Shown: positions 1 to 8,861, numbered from the stretch's first letter. The stretch: DNA of 12,462 nt from Cyanobacteria bacterium Co-bin13 (GCA_014534385.1 JACVRP010000062.1:1-12462), one strand, 5' to 3'. The notes: generated by a model from the letters alone, not told the origin. Made by a program: numbers and translations.

Positions 1-19
1 AGATGTGTAAGAGAGACAG
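1..19. other. Probable sequencing-adapter remnant (Nextera transposon mosaic end)
   Basis: The first 19 bases, AGATGTGTAAGAGAGACAG, match the 19-base Tn5/Nextera mosaic end AGATGTGTATAAGAGACAG at 17 of 19 positions. The two mismatches are at positions 10 and 11. A match this close at the very first base of the window is best explained as untrimmed library adapter at a contig end, not as genomic DNA. It supplies an in-frame ATG at position 3 and so gives the first gene a false start and a false N-terminal peptide (MCKRD). Confidence 0.85.
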
Positions 20-3000
20 GGCCTGTCCCATGCTCCTCGTGTGGGGGCGCGATCGCATCTTGTTTTACAACGATGCCTACGCCTCTATCTTGGGCAGCAG
101 CCGTGACGCGACTTTGGGAGAGCCCATCCGTAGGAACACCCAGGCTGCCTGGGGCAACCTTTGCTCAACCGTAGAGCAGGTCTTCTCAACTGGGCAGGCG
201 CTGCAGCAAGAGGCTCAACCGCTGCCGCCAGATCCCAGCCAGGCCGCCGCCGCTATCTACACCTGGTCCTACAGCCCCCTCTGGGATGAGTCGGGGCAGG
301 TTAGTGGCATGTTTGCCACTGGAACCAGGGTCAGCAGTCAGGATGCAGTCGAGGGATCCTTCAGCCCGATGGACGGCACTAACGCCTGCCAGCACATCGA
401 AGAGGAGTGCGAACAGGCAAATGCGGCATTGAGGGAGCGAGAGGCCGACTTCCAGGCCATGTTTAACCTGACCAGTGTGGGTATGGCCCAGGCGAACCCA
501 GCAAACCGCCGTTTTCTGCGCGTGAATGCTGCGTTTTGCGCCCTTACCGGATACACCGAAGCCGAACTCCTCAACCTCACCATTGACGACATTAACCATC
601 CAGATGACCGTGACTGCGATCGGGAACGGTTTAACAGTATGGTGCAGGGCAAAACCACCAGCTATCGGTCAGAAAAACGCTATCGGCGAAAAGACGGCAG
701 CATCGTGTGGGCGTTGGCGACTGGCAATATCATTCGCGATAGCTCCGGGCAGCCGCTGCGCACGGTTGCGCTGATTCAAGACATCACCGAGCGCAAACAG
801 GATGAGGAGGCGCTGCGGACTAACGAATCGCGGCTTGCTGCCCAAAAAGCGGTGCTGGAACAAGCCGTCAGCGGAGCTTCAATCGATGTCGTTCTCAACC
901 AGATTGTCTGCGCAGCCCAGGAGCAAGCGGGCGCAGGCGCGCGAACTGCGCTGTTTATGGTAGATGCCGATGGCGCACATCTCCGATTCGAAGCGACAGC
1001 AGGCATGTCTGAGGCGTACACTCGGGCAGTTAACGGATTTGAAATCAGCCCCAACGCCCCCTTCTGCGGCACTGCTGCCTACACAGGCACCCCGGTCATC
1101 GTCAGGGATGTTGCCACCAATCCGCTCTGGGCACCCTACCTATCTCTGGCGCAGGAGCACGGCATCCGGGCCTGCTGGTCGTTTCCCATCCGGTCCTTCA
1201 ATGGCAAGGTTTTGGGCACCCTTGCGGTCTACCACAGCAGCCCCCGCGAGCCGGAGCCGCGCGACCTGGTATCGGTCGATCTGCTGGCCCAAACCGCCGC
1301 TTTAGTGATCGAGCAGCATAACACCAGAGACTCCCTGTATCAGTCTGAAGCAAAATACCGCACGCTGTTTGAGTCGATCGACCAGGGCTTCTGCATCTGC
1401 GAGATGCTGTTTGATGGGCAGGGTAAGCCGGTTGACTACCGATTCCTTGAAGTCAATCCAGTCTTTGAGGCGCTGACAGGGCTAAACGGCGCAGTCGGGA
1501 AAACAGCTCGGGAGCTTGTCCCCACTCTGGAGGAGGTTTGGGTCGAGACGTATGGCAGAGTTGTCAGGACGGGCAGCCCAATTCGGTTTGAGCAGCAGTC
1601 GGTGGCAATGAACCGGTGGTTTGATGTCAATGCATTTTCCATCGGTGCGCCCCAAAGCAGCCAATTTGCCGTTTTATTTACTGACGTTAGCGATCGCAAA
1701 AAAATCGAGCAGGGGCGCGAGCGGTTTCTCACAGTGGGTTCAGACCTGCAGGTAATCACCAGCAGCAATGGCTATTTCCAGTGGGTCAGCCCAACCTTTG
1801 AGCAGGCCCTCGGCTGGAGCGTCGGCGAAATGACTTCTCGTCCCTGGACTGACTTTGTGCATCCAGACGATATCAGTGCCTCCGTTGCAGAAGCTGACAG
1901 CCTCTTTTCTGGTGACCAGATCTTTACGTTTGAAAACCGTTACCGGCACAAAGACGGCTCCTACCGCTGGCTCCTCTGGAAATCGCAGCCCTACCCAGAA
2001 GAACAGCTGCTTTACGCAGCGGCCGTTGACATCACTGAGCGCAAGCAAACTCAGCAGCAGATTCAGCGCACCCTAGGAACCCTGGAAACCCTGGTTGCCT
2101 CCTCTCCCCTTCCCATCGTTGTGATTGAGCCCAGCGGCCTGGTGCAGCTCTGGAACCCAGCAGCAGAGAAAGTCTTTGGCTGGAGCAAAGCTGAGGTGTT
2201 GGGCCAGCCCCTGCCAATCGTGCCGCCAGAAAAGCGGGAGGAATGCCGCCAGGTGCGAGAGGCCGTGGTAAGAGGAGAAATCTTCTCTGGAATCGAGACC
2301 TACCGCTGCAGGCAAGATGGTTCCAAAATCATCGTCAGTATTTCGGCTGCCCTGCTAGAGGGCAACAGCACAATCCTCCTGCTCTTTCAAGATGTTACTC
2401 AGCGGCAGGAGGCCGAGACAGCGCTACGCTTAAACGAAACCCAGCTACAGACGCTCTTTGACGAAGCGCCCCTGGGTATCTACATGATTGACGGGGACTT
2501 CCGCATTCGGCAGGTAAACCCCACTGCGCTGCCAGTTTTTCGCAATGTTCCTGACCTAATAGGTCGAGACTTTGATCAGGTAGTCCGCATTCTGTGGCCG
2601 CCAGCGCTGGCCGATGAAGTGATCGCCCGGTTCCGCCATACGCTGGCCACCGGAGAGCCCTATCACGTCCCCGAGCTAATCGAAAAGCGCTACGACCTGG
2701 GAGTCACTGAATATTACGAGTGGCAAATCAACCGCATCCCGCTGCCCGAAGGACGCTATGGGGTGGTCTGCTATTTTCGAGATATCTCCACCCAGGTGCT
2801 GGCCCGTGAGGCCATTGCTCAATCCGAGAAACGGTTTAGAAGTTTTGTCGAAGCAAACGTTGTTGGTATTTTATTTGGCGATGTTTACGGCGGCGTTCAC
2901 GAAGCCAACGACAAGCTGCTGAGCATCATCGGCTACACCCGAGAAGAGCTGCAGGCAGGCACCGTGCGATGGACCGACATCACCCCAGCCGAGTACCTGC

Positions 3001-5225
3001 CGCTCGATGAGCACCATGTCGCTGAGGCAAAGGCAAGAGGGGCCTGCAATCCCTATGAGAAAGAGTACATCCGCAAGGATGGCAGCCGAGTCCCGGTGCT
3101 GGTGGGTTATTCCTTAGTCGGAGAGGAGCGAGAAGAGTCGGTTGCCTTTATTCTTGACCTGAGCGATCGCAAACAGGCAGAAGCAGCCCTGCGCCAGAGC
3201 GAGGCTCGCTTTCGGCTGATGGTTGAAAGTGCAAAGGAATACGCCATTCTCACCCTGGATCGCAATGGGCTCATCACCGGCTGGAATTTCGGGGCTGAGC
3301 GGCTGCTGGGCTATGAGGAAGCCGAAATCTTGGGTCGCAATGGCCGCATTCTCTACACCCCAGAGGATAACCAAAAGAACCGTGCCGAATGGGAAATGCA
3401 GGTTGCGCTGAGGGAAGGTCAGGCCGTTAACGAGTGCTGGCACCTGCGCAAGGGGGGAACTTGCTTTTGGGGCAGCGGCCTGGTCATGCCCCTGCACGAC
3501 GAGGCCAATACCGTGCAGGGATTTGTCAAAATCCTGCAGGACAAAACAGAGCAGCGACAGGCAGACCAGCGGTTCCGGCTGCTCTACGACACCACCAGCG
3601 ATTTGCTCGCAACAGAGCAACCCATGACGCTGATGCACAATCTGTTTAGCAAACTCTCCAGCCAGCTAGATCTGCATCACTACTACAACTACATGGTGGA
3701 GGAAAAAGACAATCGCCCGATGCTGCACTTGAGAAACTTTGAGGGGCTCTCTGACGAAGCAGCGCAGGCGCTCGAATGGATTGAACTGGGGCAGTACCTC
3801 TGTGGATGGGTCGCCCAAGAGCGGCAACAGGTCGTACTTGACCAGGCTCAGATCGCCAGCTATCCCAGCGCCCAGCTAATTTGCTCCGCCGGGGTCACGG
3901 CCTATGCAGGACAGCCCCTCATTGTGCAGGGCCGGCTGCTGGGAACCCTATCCTTTGCTAGCCGCACCCGCAGCCACTTCACGCCCGAAGAAGCGGCCCT
4001 GCTGCAGTCAACCTGCGACCAGATGGCAATTGCCCTGGAGCGGGCAAATCTGATCAGCTCGATTCAGCAGCAGGCAGAACAGCTGCGGCAAGCTAACCAG
4101 ATCAAAGACGAATTTCTGGCCGTCCTGTCGCACGAGCTGCGATCGCCTCTTAACCCGATCTTAGGCTGGACGCGCCTGCTGCAAAGCGGCAAGTTAGACG
4201 CAGCCCGGCAGCGGGAAGCGCTGGCGACCATTGAGCGCAACACCCACCTGCAGTCGCAGCTGATCGAAGACCTGCTCGACATTTCTCGCATTATGCAGGG
4301 CAAGCTGACCTTAAACGCCGCTCCCGTCAGCTTGTCTTTTGTGATTTCTTCTGCCGTCGAAACGGTGCGTTTGGCAGCAGAAGCCAAGAACATTCAAATC
4401 CTGCTTGACCTGGGCCCAGACATTGCTTCGGTCTCTGGCGATGCTGCTCGCCTGCAGCAGGTGGTGTGGAACTTGCTCTCCAACGCCGTCAAATTTACCC
4501 CCAACGGCGGACAAATAACGGTTGAACTCGGCCAGCTTGATCAGCTGGCTCAAATCCGCGTGATCGATACGGGCAAAGGCATCAAGCCTCAGTTTCTACC
4601 CCATGTATTTGAGTATTTTCGGCAGGAGGACAGCTCGACAACTCGCAAGTTTGGCGGGCTGGGGCTGGGGCTAGCCATCGTGCGGCAAATCGTAGAAATG
4701 CACGGCGGAACGGTCAAGGCAGAGAGCCTGGGTGAAAATCAAGGGGCGACCTTCATCGTGCAGCTGCCGGTGATTCAACAGACAACTTCCGCCCCAGCGG
4801 CACCGGCCCCCACTAGCGTAGACACAGACGTTCCGCTGAGCAATCTGCAGATCCTGGTTGTAGACGACGACACCGACACGCGCGAGTTTCAGGCATTTCT
4901 GCTGGCGCACAACGGTGCCAGGGTAACTGCTGTTGCCTCTGGCTCGGAGGCGCTGCAGGTGCTGGATCGGTGCGTTCCCGATGTGTTGGTGAGCGATGTG
5001 GGCATGGCAGAGATGGACGGCTACAGCCTGATCCAGCAAATTCGCTCGCGCCCAGCCGATCGGGGTGGCAGGCTGCCTGCGATCGCACTGACCGCCTACG
5101 CCGCAGAAGCCGATCAACGCAAGGCACTTGAAGCAGGCTTTCAGGCCCACATCACCAAGCCCGTGGAGCCAGAGGCCCTGGTAGGGGCTATCTTACAGCT
5201 GCTAGGCAATATTGCTTCAGCCTAA
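3..5225 (+). CDS. Multi-PAS/GAF hybrid sensor histidine kinase, 5'-truncated
   Basis: This is a soluble sensory hybrid kinase that should autophosphorylate on His and pass the phosphate to its own receiver. Domains by residue of the 1740-aa frame: truncated PAS about 7-110; PAS 150-266; GAF 278-440; PAS 452-570, 575-683, 691-805, 815-940, 944-1063 and 1068-1186; GAF 1191-1350; HisKA 1365-1436 with phosphoacceptor His1377 in LSHELRSPL; HATPase 1479-1590 with N box (NLLSNAVKF), G1 (DTGKGI) and G2 (GLGLGLAIV); receiver 1615-1736 with DDD near the start, phosphoacceptor Asp1665 and Lys1719. Most PAS units end in typical PAC signatures such as DITERKQ. I see no membrane segment and no DNA-binding output domain. 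Neither GAF shows the bilin-binding cysteine context of phytochromes or cyanobacteriochromes, so the ligands are unknown. The real start is upstream of the window: the first codons are adapter, and related proteins usually have several dozen residues before the PMLLVWG segment. It converges on the next gene across 50 bp with no clear terminator. Confidence 0.93.
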   Translation: MCKRDRACPMLLVWGRDRILFYNDAYASILGSSRDATLGEPIRRNTQAAWGNLCSTVEQVFSTGQALQQEAQPLPPDPSQAAAAIYTWSYSPLWDESGQVSGMFATGTRVSSQDAVEGSFSPMDGTNACQHIEEECEQANAALREREADFQAMFNLTSVGMAQANPANRRFLRVNAAFCALTGYTEAELLNLTIDDINHPDDRDCDRERFNSMVQGKTTSYRSEKRYRRKDGSIVWALATGNIIRDSSGQPLRTVALIQDITERKQDEEALRTNESRLAAQKAVLEQAVSGASIDVVLNQIVCAAQEQAGAGARTALFMVDADGAHLRFEATAGMSEAYTRAVNGFEISPNAPFCGTAAYTGTPVIVRDVATNPLWAPYLSLAQEHGIRACWSFPIRSFNGKVLGTLAVYHSSPREPEPRDLVSVDLLAQTAALVIEQHNTRDSLYQSEAKYRTLFESIDQGFCICEMLFDGQGKPVDYRFLEVNPVFEALTGLNGAVGKTARELVPTLEEVWVETYGRVVRTGSPIRFEQQSVAMNRWFDVNAFSIGAPQSSQFAVLFTDVSDRKKIEQGRERFLTVGSDLQVITSSNGYFQWVSPTFEQALGWSVGEMTSRPWTDFVHPDDISASVAEADSLFSGDQIFTFENRYRHKDGSYRWLLWKSQPYPEEQLLYAAAVDITERKQTQQQIQRTLGTLETLVASSPLPIVVIEPSGLVQLWNPAAEKVFGWSKAEVLGQPLPIVPPEKREECRQVREAVVRGEIFSGIETYRCRQDGSKIIVSISAALLEGNSTILLLFQDVTQRQEAETALRLNETQLQTLFDEAPLGIYMIDGDFRIRQVNPTALPVFRNVPDLIGRDFDQVVRILWPPALADEVIARFRHTLATGEPYHVPELIEKRYDLGVTEYYEWQINRIPLPEGRYGVVCYFRDISTQVLAREAIAQSEKRFRSFVEANVVGILFGDVYGGVHEANDKLLSIIGYTREELQAGTVRWTDITPAEYLPLDEHHVAEAKARGACNPYEKEYIRKDGSRVPVLVGYSLVGEEREESVAFILDLSDRKQAEAALRQSEARFRLMVESAKEYAILTLDRNGLITGWNFGAERLLGYEEAEILGRNGRILYTPEDNQKNRAEWEMQVALREGQAVNECWHLRKGGTCFWGSGLVMPLHDEANTVQGFVKILQDKTEQRQADQRFRLLYDTTSDLLATEQPMTLMHNLFSKLSSQLDLHHYYNYMVEEKDNRPMLHLRNFEGLSDEAAQALEWIELGQYLCGWVAQERQQVVLDQAQIASYPSAQLICSAGVTAYAGQPLIVQGRLLGTLSFASRTRSHFTPEEAALLQSTCDQMAIALERANLISSIQQQAEQLRQANQIKDEFLAVLSHELRSPLNPILGWTRLLQSGKLDAARQREALATIERNTHLQSQLIEDLLDISRIMQGKLTLNAAPVSLSFVISSAVETVRLAAEAKNIQILLDLGPDIASVSGDAARLQQVVWNLLSNAVKFTPNGGQITVELGQLDQLAQIRVIDTGKGIKPQFLPHVFEYFRQEDSSTTRKFGGLGLGLAIVRQIVEMHGGTVKAESLGENQGATFIVQLPVIQQTTSAPAAPAPTSVDTDVPLSNLQILVVDDDTDTREFQAFLLAHNGARVTAVASGSEALQVLDRCVPDVLVSDVGMAEMDGYSLIQQIRSRPADRGGRLPAIALTAYAAEADQRKALEAGFQAHITKPVEPEALVGAILQLLGNIASA

Positions 5226-5275
5226 ATCTGGCTCACCTCTGCTGCATCCTTGGATCTCAGATAGTGGGGCAAAGG

Positions 5276-6373
5276 CTACGCGCCCGTCAATTCGGCCATG
5301 AGCTCCGCTACGGGCACAATTTGCTGAGCCTGTCCGGCGCGGCTGCCAGCAAACACCAGGCCATTGTCTACGTCGCCACGGGAAGCCCGATCAAGGGCGC
5401 GAAGGATGCAGTAGGTTTCGCGGCTGTCGCGAAATTTGCACACCTGGAGGCAGTTGGCAAAGCACTGGTCTTTAGGGTTAGAAGGGTGCCCAGCGGCGAT
5501 CTGGTCAACAAAGGCATTGCGTAGGGCTCGCCCCGGCAGACCGACTGGGCTAGAGATGAGCACCACATCCTCTGGTTTCGCATTTAGATGAAAATCTTTG
5601 TAGCGGCGGTCTGCATCACATTCATCCGTAGTGATAAAGCGGGTGCCGATTTGGACGCCGCTGGCTCCTAGGGCTAGCGCTTGGTCGAGGGTAGCGCGAT
5701 CGCAAATGCCCCCCGCCGCAGTTACCGGAATCTCGGCCTCAAACGTCTGGCGCAGGTAGGTCAACAGTTCGGGAATCACAGCTGAGCCAATCGCCGGATC
5801 GTCCAAATCTTCTGCCTTGGCCCCCAAGTGCCCACCCGCCAACTGAGGGTTTTCGACCACAAAGCCATCAGGTAGACGGCCAAAGTGGCGCAGCCACTTT
5901 TTGCAGATTACCTGAGCCGCCCGAGTACTGGAAATAATGGGCACCAGAGCCACCTCTGGCCGATGGGCAGTCAATTCCGGCAGCTGCAGGGGCAGCCCTG
6001 CCCCCGAAAAAATCAGGTCGGCCCCATAGTCAACGGACACCTGCACCAGGGTTTCATAGTCTCGCGCCGCCACCATGATATTCACCCCGATAATGCCCTT
6101 GGGGCTAAGCTCACGGGCTTTTTCCAGTTCATCTATCAGGGCCAGGCGGTTGGCTTCAAAAAAATGTGCCTGCCGCTTTTTAGGATTTTTTTCTTCAATG
6201 TCAAAGTAGGGGGAATTCATCCCCAACCCAACCGCCGAAATAACGCCAATGCCCCCAGCATTAGCAACAGCCGCCGCCAGGTTAGCACCAGAAATTCGGA
6301 TGCCCATGCCCCCTTGAACAATAGGGTATGGAACCACGTGTTGGCCAATTTTAAGGGAAGGGAGAAACTGCAT
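5276..6373 (-). CDS. Nitronate monooxygenase / FabK-like FMN-dependent oxidoreductase (NPD family)
   Basis: This is a predicted FMN-binding TIM-barrel protein of the nitronate monooxygenase (2-nitropropane dioxygenase) and FabK-type enoyl-ACP reductase superfamily. Visible motifs in the 365-aa product are PIVQGGMG (17-24), NAGGIGVISA (38-47), GGH with the candidate catalytic His182, AAGGICD (219-225) and GVQIGTRF (239-246), the last two forming the usual FMN-phosphate site. The C-terminal part has four cysteines (C304, C308, C312, C322) in C-x3-C-x3-C-x9-C spacing. I chose the ATG at 6373, giving MQFLPSLKIG, because it places the barrel motif where family members have it and leaves 34 bp after hemN. 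The frame is open upstream to a TTG at 6460, but that start would overlap hemN and add unconserved sequence. It probably lies in an operon with ho2 and hemN. The substrate cannot be told from sequence: nitronate detoxification and enoyl reduction are both possible. Confidence 0.85.
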   Translation of the reverse strand: MQFLPSLKIGQHVVPYPIVQGGMGIRISGANLAAAVANAGGIGVISAVGLGMNSPYFDIEEKNPKKRQAHFFEANRLALIDELEKARELSPKGIIGVNIMVAARDYETLVQVSVDYGADLIFSGAGLPLQLPELTAHRPEVALVPIISSTRAAQVICKKWLRHFGRLPDGFVVENPQLAGGHLGAKAEDLDDPAIGSAVIPELLTYLRQTFEAEIPVTAAGGICDRATLDQALALGASGVQIGTRFITTDECDADRRYKDFHLNAKPEDVVLISSPVGLPGRALRNAFVDQIAAGHPSNPKDQCFANCLQVCKFRDSRETYCILRALDRASRGDVDNGLVFAGSRAGQAQQIVPVAELMAELTGA

Positions 6374-6407
6374 AGATAGCAAATATGGATGGAATAAGGA
6401 CAGAACA

Positions 6408-7829
6408 CTAGACCGACTGGGAGAACTGGCGCAAGGTGCGATCGCGCAGATAGGTATCAAACACCGCCGCCACGTTACGAATCAGCAGGCGACCCGCCGG
6501 CAGGACCTCAATGTGGTTAGGGGTGAGGCGCACCAAGCCATCTGCGGCTAGAGCCTGAAGATCCTGTCGCTCCCGCGCAAAGTAGTCGTCGAAGCTCTGG
6601 TCAAAGCTGAGGTGATATTTTTCTTCGATGGCAGCTTTTGACAGCTCAAACTGACACATGAGCTCCATAATTACCGCCCGCCGCAATATGTCGTCCTGGC
6701 TGAGCACGATCCCCCGCTCAAGGGGCAGCGTGCCCCGATCCACTGCACCGTAAAAGCTGCGCAGATCCTTGTAATTTTGCGCATATGCATCGTGCAGCAT
6801 ACTGATGGAGGTCAGGCCAAAGCCAATCAGATCAGACTCGGGCTGGGTAGTGTAGCCCTGGAAATTGCGGTGCAGCTGGCCCTGGGCCTGGGCAATGGCC
6901 AGCTCATCATTGGGCTTAGCGAAGTGATCCATGCCAATGAACTGGTAGCCTGTGCTCGTCAGGATGTCGATGGTTAGGCGGAAAATGTCGAGCTTCTCCG
7001 CGGGGCTGGGCAGCGTGGCCGGATCGATGTGCTTTTTCTGGATGGGCTTGAGCCAGGGCACATAGGCAAAGTTGAAGACAGCAATGCGATCGGGGTCAAG
7101 GCGAATCGTTTTGTCCAGAGTATCGCGGAAGGTGCTGAGGGTTTGGTAGGGCAGACCGTAGACCAGATCTACGTTAATGCTCTCAAAGCCGGCCTCTCGC
7201 AGCCAGCCCATGGCCTTAAACAGCATCGCCTCCGGCTGCACCCGGTTGACCGCCACCTGCACCTTCAAGTTGAAGTCCTGCAGCCCAAAGCTGATGCGAT
7301 TAAAGCCCAAGTCTTTTAAAAAGAACACATACTCGCGGCTCAAATCGCGAGGATTTACCTCAATAGAAATTTCTGCACCCGGCTCAAAGCAAAAGCGGCT
7401 GTGCAAAGCAGTCCACAGCCGCTCCACCTGGTCCATCGAAAGATAGCTGGGGGTACCGCCACCCCAGTGGAGCTGATTGACGCGGCGGTTGGAGATGCGA
7501 CTGCTCACCTGGCCTAGGTTGCGCTCCAGGTAGTCTAGATAGGGGTTAGCGGCCTCTTTGTAGCGGGTAATCAGGGTGTTGCAGCCACAGAAGTAGCAGG
7601 CCGACTCACAAAAAGGGATGTGGCAATAGAGAGACAGCGGCCTTTGCCGGTCATTACCCACCGTGAGCTGATCCGTCAGCGTCTGTGCGATCGCAGCCTC
7701 AAAATCGCCCCGATTAAACTCCTCCCTCAGCTCAGTTGCCGGAGGATAGCTGGTGTAGCGCGGCAGCGGCTGGTTGTACTTATGCAGCAGCGCCGAGTCA
7801 AAAACAATCGGTGAAGCCAGAGAATGCAT
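6408..7829 (-). CDS. hemN: Oxygen-independent coproporphyrinogen III oxidase (radical SAM)
   Basis: HemN converts coproporphyrinogen III to protoporphyrinogen IX without O2, using S-adenosylmethionine radical chemistry in the cytoplasm. It replaces the O2-dependent HemF when oxygen is low. The 473-aa product has the hallmark cluster motif C74-x3-C78-x2-C81-x-C83 (IPFCESACYFCGC). The fourth cysteine is typical of true HemN rather than HemW-like proteins. HWGGGTPSYL (121-130) is the glycine-rich SAM-binding segment, and INVDLVYGLP and the C-terminal HemN domain follow. N-terminal YNQPLPRYTSYPP is also typical of HemN. I chose the ATG at 7829 (MHSLASPIVF) because it gives the usual length of about 460-475 aa. 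A TTG 84 bp upstream would add an atypical leader. The ribosome site is weak. It lies between ho2 (163 bp upstream) and the flavoprotein gene, matching the known ho2-hemN pairing. Confidence 0.95.
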   Translation of the reverse strand: MHSLASPIVFDSALLHKYNQPLPRYTSYPPATELREEFNRGDFEAAIAQTLTDQLTVGNDRQRPLSLYCHIPFCESACYFCGCNTLITRYKEAANPYLDYLERNLGQVSSRISNRRVNQLHWGGGTPSYLSMDQVERLWTALHSRFCFEPGAEISIEVNPRDLSREYVFFLKDLGFNRISFGLQDFNLKVQVAVNRVQPEAMLFKAMGWLREAGFESINVDLVYGLPYQTLSTFRDTLDKTIRLDPDRIAVFNFAYVPWLKPIQKKHIDPATLPSPAEKLDIFRLTIDILTSTGYQFIGMDHFAKPNDELAIAQAQGQLHRNFQGYTTQPESDLIGFGLTSISMLHDAYAQNYKDLRSFYGAVDRGTLPLERGIVLSQDDILRRAVIMELMCQFELSKAAIEEKYHLSFDQSFDDYFARERQDLQALAADGLVRLTPNHIEVLPAGRLLIRNVAAVFDTYLRDRTLRQFSQSV

Positions 7830-7992
7830 AGATTTACAGGGATGAAATAAATTAGGCTCGATGGTTCTAGCGTTTTGAAGCACGCGCTTGCGGTCCCCCG
7901 CCCCCTTTCCCAAAGGAGAATTGCCAGGAAGCTGTTAACAGGAGAGTTTGGGGGATCCTGCAGTGGCGCGCCCGAGTGCCGTCAGGAAGGGT
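7830..7992 (-). other. Long ho2-hemN intergenic spacer with hairpin and palindrome
   Basis: These 163 bp separate ho2 from hemN and hold no convincing gene. Read on the - strand they contain a perfect 10-bp palindrome CTGTTAACAG (7932-7941). After it comes a possible RNA hairpin, CTCCTTT-GGG-AAAGGGG (7902-7918), with one G-U wobble. No T-run follows the hairpin, so it is not a classic Rho-independent terminator. It could be an RNA processing or attenuation element, or carry a separate hemN promoter. I see no strong -35/-10 pair. Confidence 0.4.
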
Positions 7993-8742
7993 TTACTCCG
8001 CCGCCATTAGAGCAACAACGGGATGACCAGCCCCTGGCTCGGTGCTGCCGGGCCGATCCTGCCGGGTAATCAGGTCAAACACATGGCTGCCCACCGCAGC
8101 CCTCACATCGGGCTCTAGCGCGTGGAAGATGTCGCGGTTGAGGGTAAAGGCCAGGTTTGCCTCCTCTACTAGCTGCTGCGTCAACAGTTCATCGACGGGC
8201 AGCGCATTCAAGGCATCGCGATACTGCAGCTTAAATAGCCGCTTGGCCTCCCCTGTGGGAAGCAAGTCAAACTCATGCAGCCGAGTGCCCTGGTCGGGGG
8301 GCAGATCCATAGCTGAGCGGGCAATGTGGCGCAGTCCCTGACCACCCGATAAATCTCCCATGTAGCGCACATAGGCATGGGCCACTAGCAAGGCCGGGTT
8401 ACTCTCCGACACCTGCCTAATGCGGTTAACATAGCGCTCGCCTGCCGGAGTTGCCTCGATCTGATCGCGCCAGTTCTCAACGTAGTAAAACGCTAGATCA
8501 GCCTCCAGGTTAAGTGTTCGGTTAAGCACGGGAAAGGACATTGGCCCCACTACAGGATGGCTCAGGTGGCGAGTGATTTCCGTCTCTAGAACGCTGTAGA
8601 GAAAGTACAGATCGGCCGTCAACTTACGGAAAGGCTCTCTTTCCACCACCCCCTTGAGAAAACACTTCATGAAGGCCGTATTTTCTGCCAGGGTGTGAGA
8701 TTGTTGGGTGCCTTCACGCAGCCGCTGGGCTAAATTGCTCAT
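7993..8742 (-). CDS. ho2: Heme oxygenase 2 (low-oxygen isoform)
   Basis: Heme oxygenase opens heme at the alpha-meso carbon to biliverdin IX-alpha, Fe and CO, using ferredoxin electrons and O2. Biliverdin feeds phycocyanobilin synthesis. The 249-aa product carries the proximal heme ligand His16 in GTQQSHTLAEN and the distal-helix glycine motif GDLSGGQGL (129-137). As I recall Synechocystis HO2, both GTQQSHTLAENTA and the tail FDLLTRQDRPGSTE match that isoform better than HO1, so I call ho2. Two ATGs lie in frame, at 8748 and 8742. The second is preferred: GAGG sits 7 nt before it and only 1 nt before the first, and the second puts the ligand at His16 as in Synechocystis HO2. It is the first gene of the - strand set and is divergent from chlAII. 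Confidence 0.95.
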   Translation of the reverse strand: MSNLAQRLREGTQQSHTLAENTAFMKCFLKGVVEREPFRKLTADLYFLYSVLETEITRHLSHPVVGPMSFPVLNRTLNLEADLAFYYVENWRDQIEATPAGERYVNRIRQVSESNPALLVAHAYVRYMGDLSGGQGLRHIARSAMDLPPDQGTRLHEFDLLPTGEAKRLFKLQYRDALNALPVDELLTQQLVEEANLAFTLNRDIFHALEPDVRAAVGSHVFDLITRQDRPGSTEPGAGHPVVALMAAE

Positions 8743-8778
8743 GGTCATGCCTCAGGAAAATCGTTTAATTACTATACA

Positions 8779-8812
8779 GCTATAAAACGAGAAATCAAAT
8801 AGTTCTTGTCAA
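8779..8812 (-). promoter_or_regulatory. Candidate ho2-hemN promoter
   Basis: Read on the - strand, TATAGC (8784-8779) is a plausible -10 that leaves 36 nt to the preferred ho2 start. A perfect TTGACA lies at 8812-8807, but the spacer to this -10 is 22 nt, too long for unaided recognition. At normal 17-nt spacing the hexamer is AAGAAC, which is poor. Either the promoter needs an activator or a different -10 is used (TATAGT, 8776-8771, is also present). The TATAGC core belongs to a motif repeated on the chlAII side. Confidence 0.45.
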
Positions 8813-8861
8813 GATTTTTGTAGGCGGCTGAATTATGCTCGGGGCTAAGCAGAGGCTCACA

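Noticed and set aside
3114..3638. 174-codon open frame on the - strand
   Set aside because: It is antisense to well-conserved PAS and GAF coding sequence of the kinase, with no domain of its own.
834..4052. Possible bilin-binding (cyanobacteriochrome) GAF domains in the kinase
   Set aside because: Cysteines are present (for example APFCGTAA and YLCGWVAQ), but not in the conserved C-H chromophore context; both look like ordinary GAF domains.
5226..5275. Bidirectional terminator between the kinase and the flavoprotein gene
   Set aside because: No stable inverted repeat or T-run is visible in these 50 bases.
6374..6460. Upstream TTG start for the flavoprotein gene
   Set aside because: It would overlap the end of hemN by about 50 bp and add 29 residues before the conserved barrel start; the ATG at 6373 fits the family better.
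7830..7913. Upstream TTG start for hemN
   Set aside because: The added 28 residues look like translated spacer and lengthen the protein beyond the usual HemN size.
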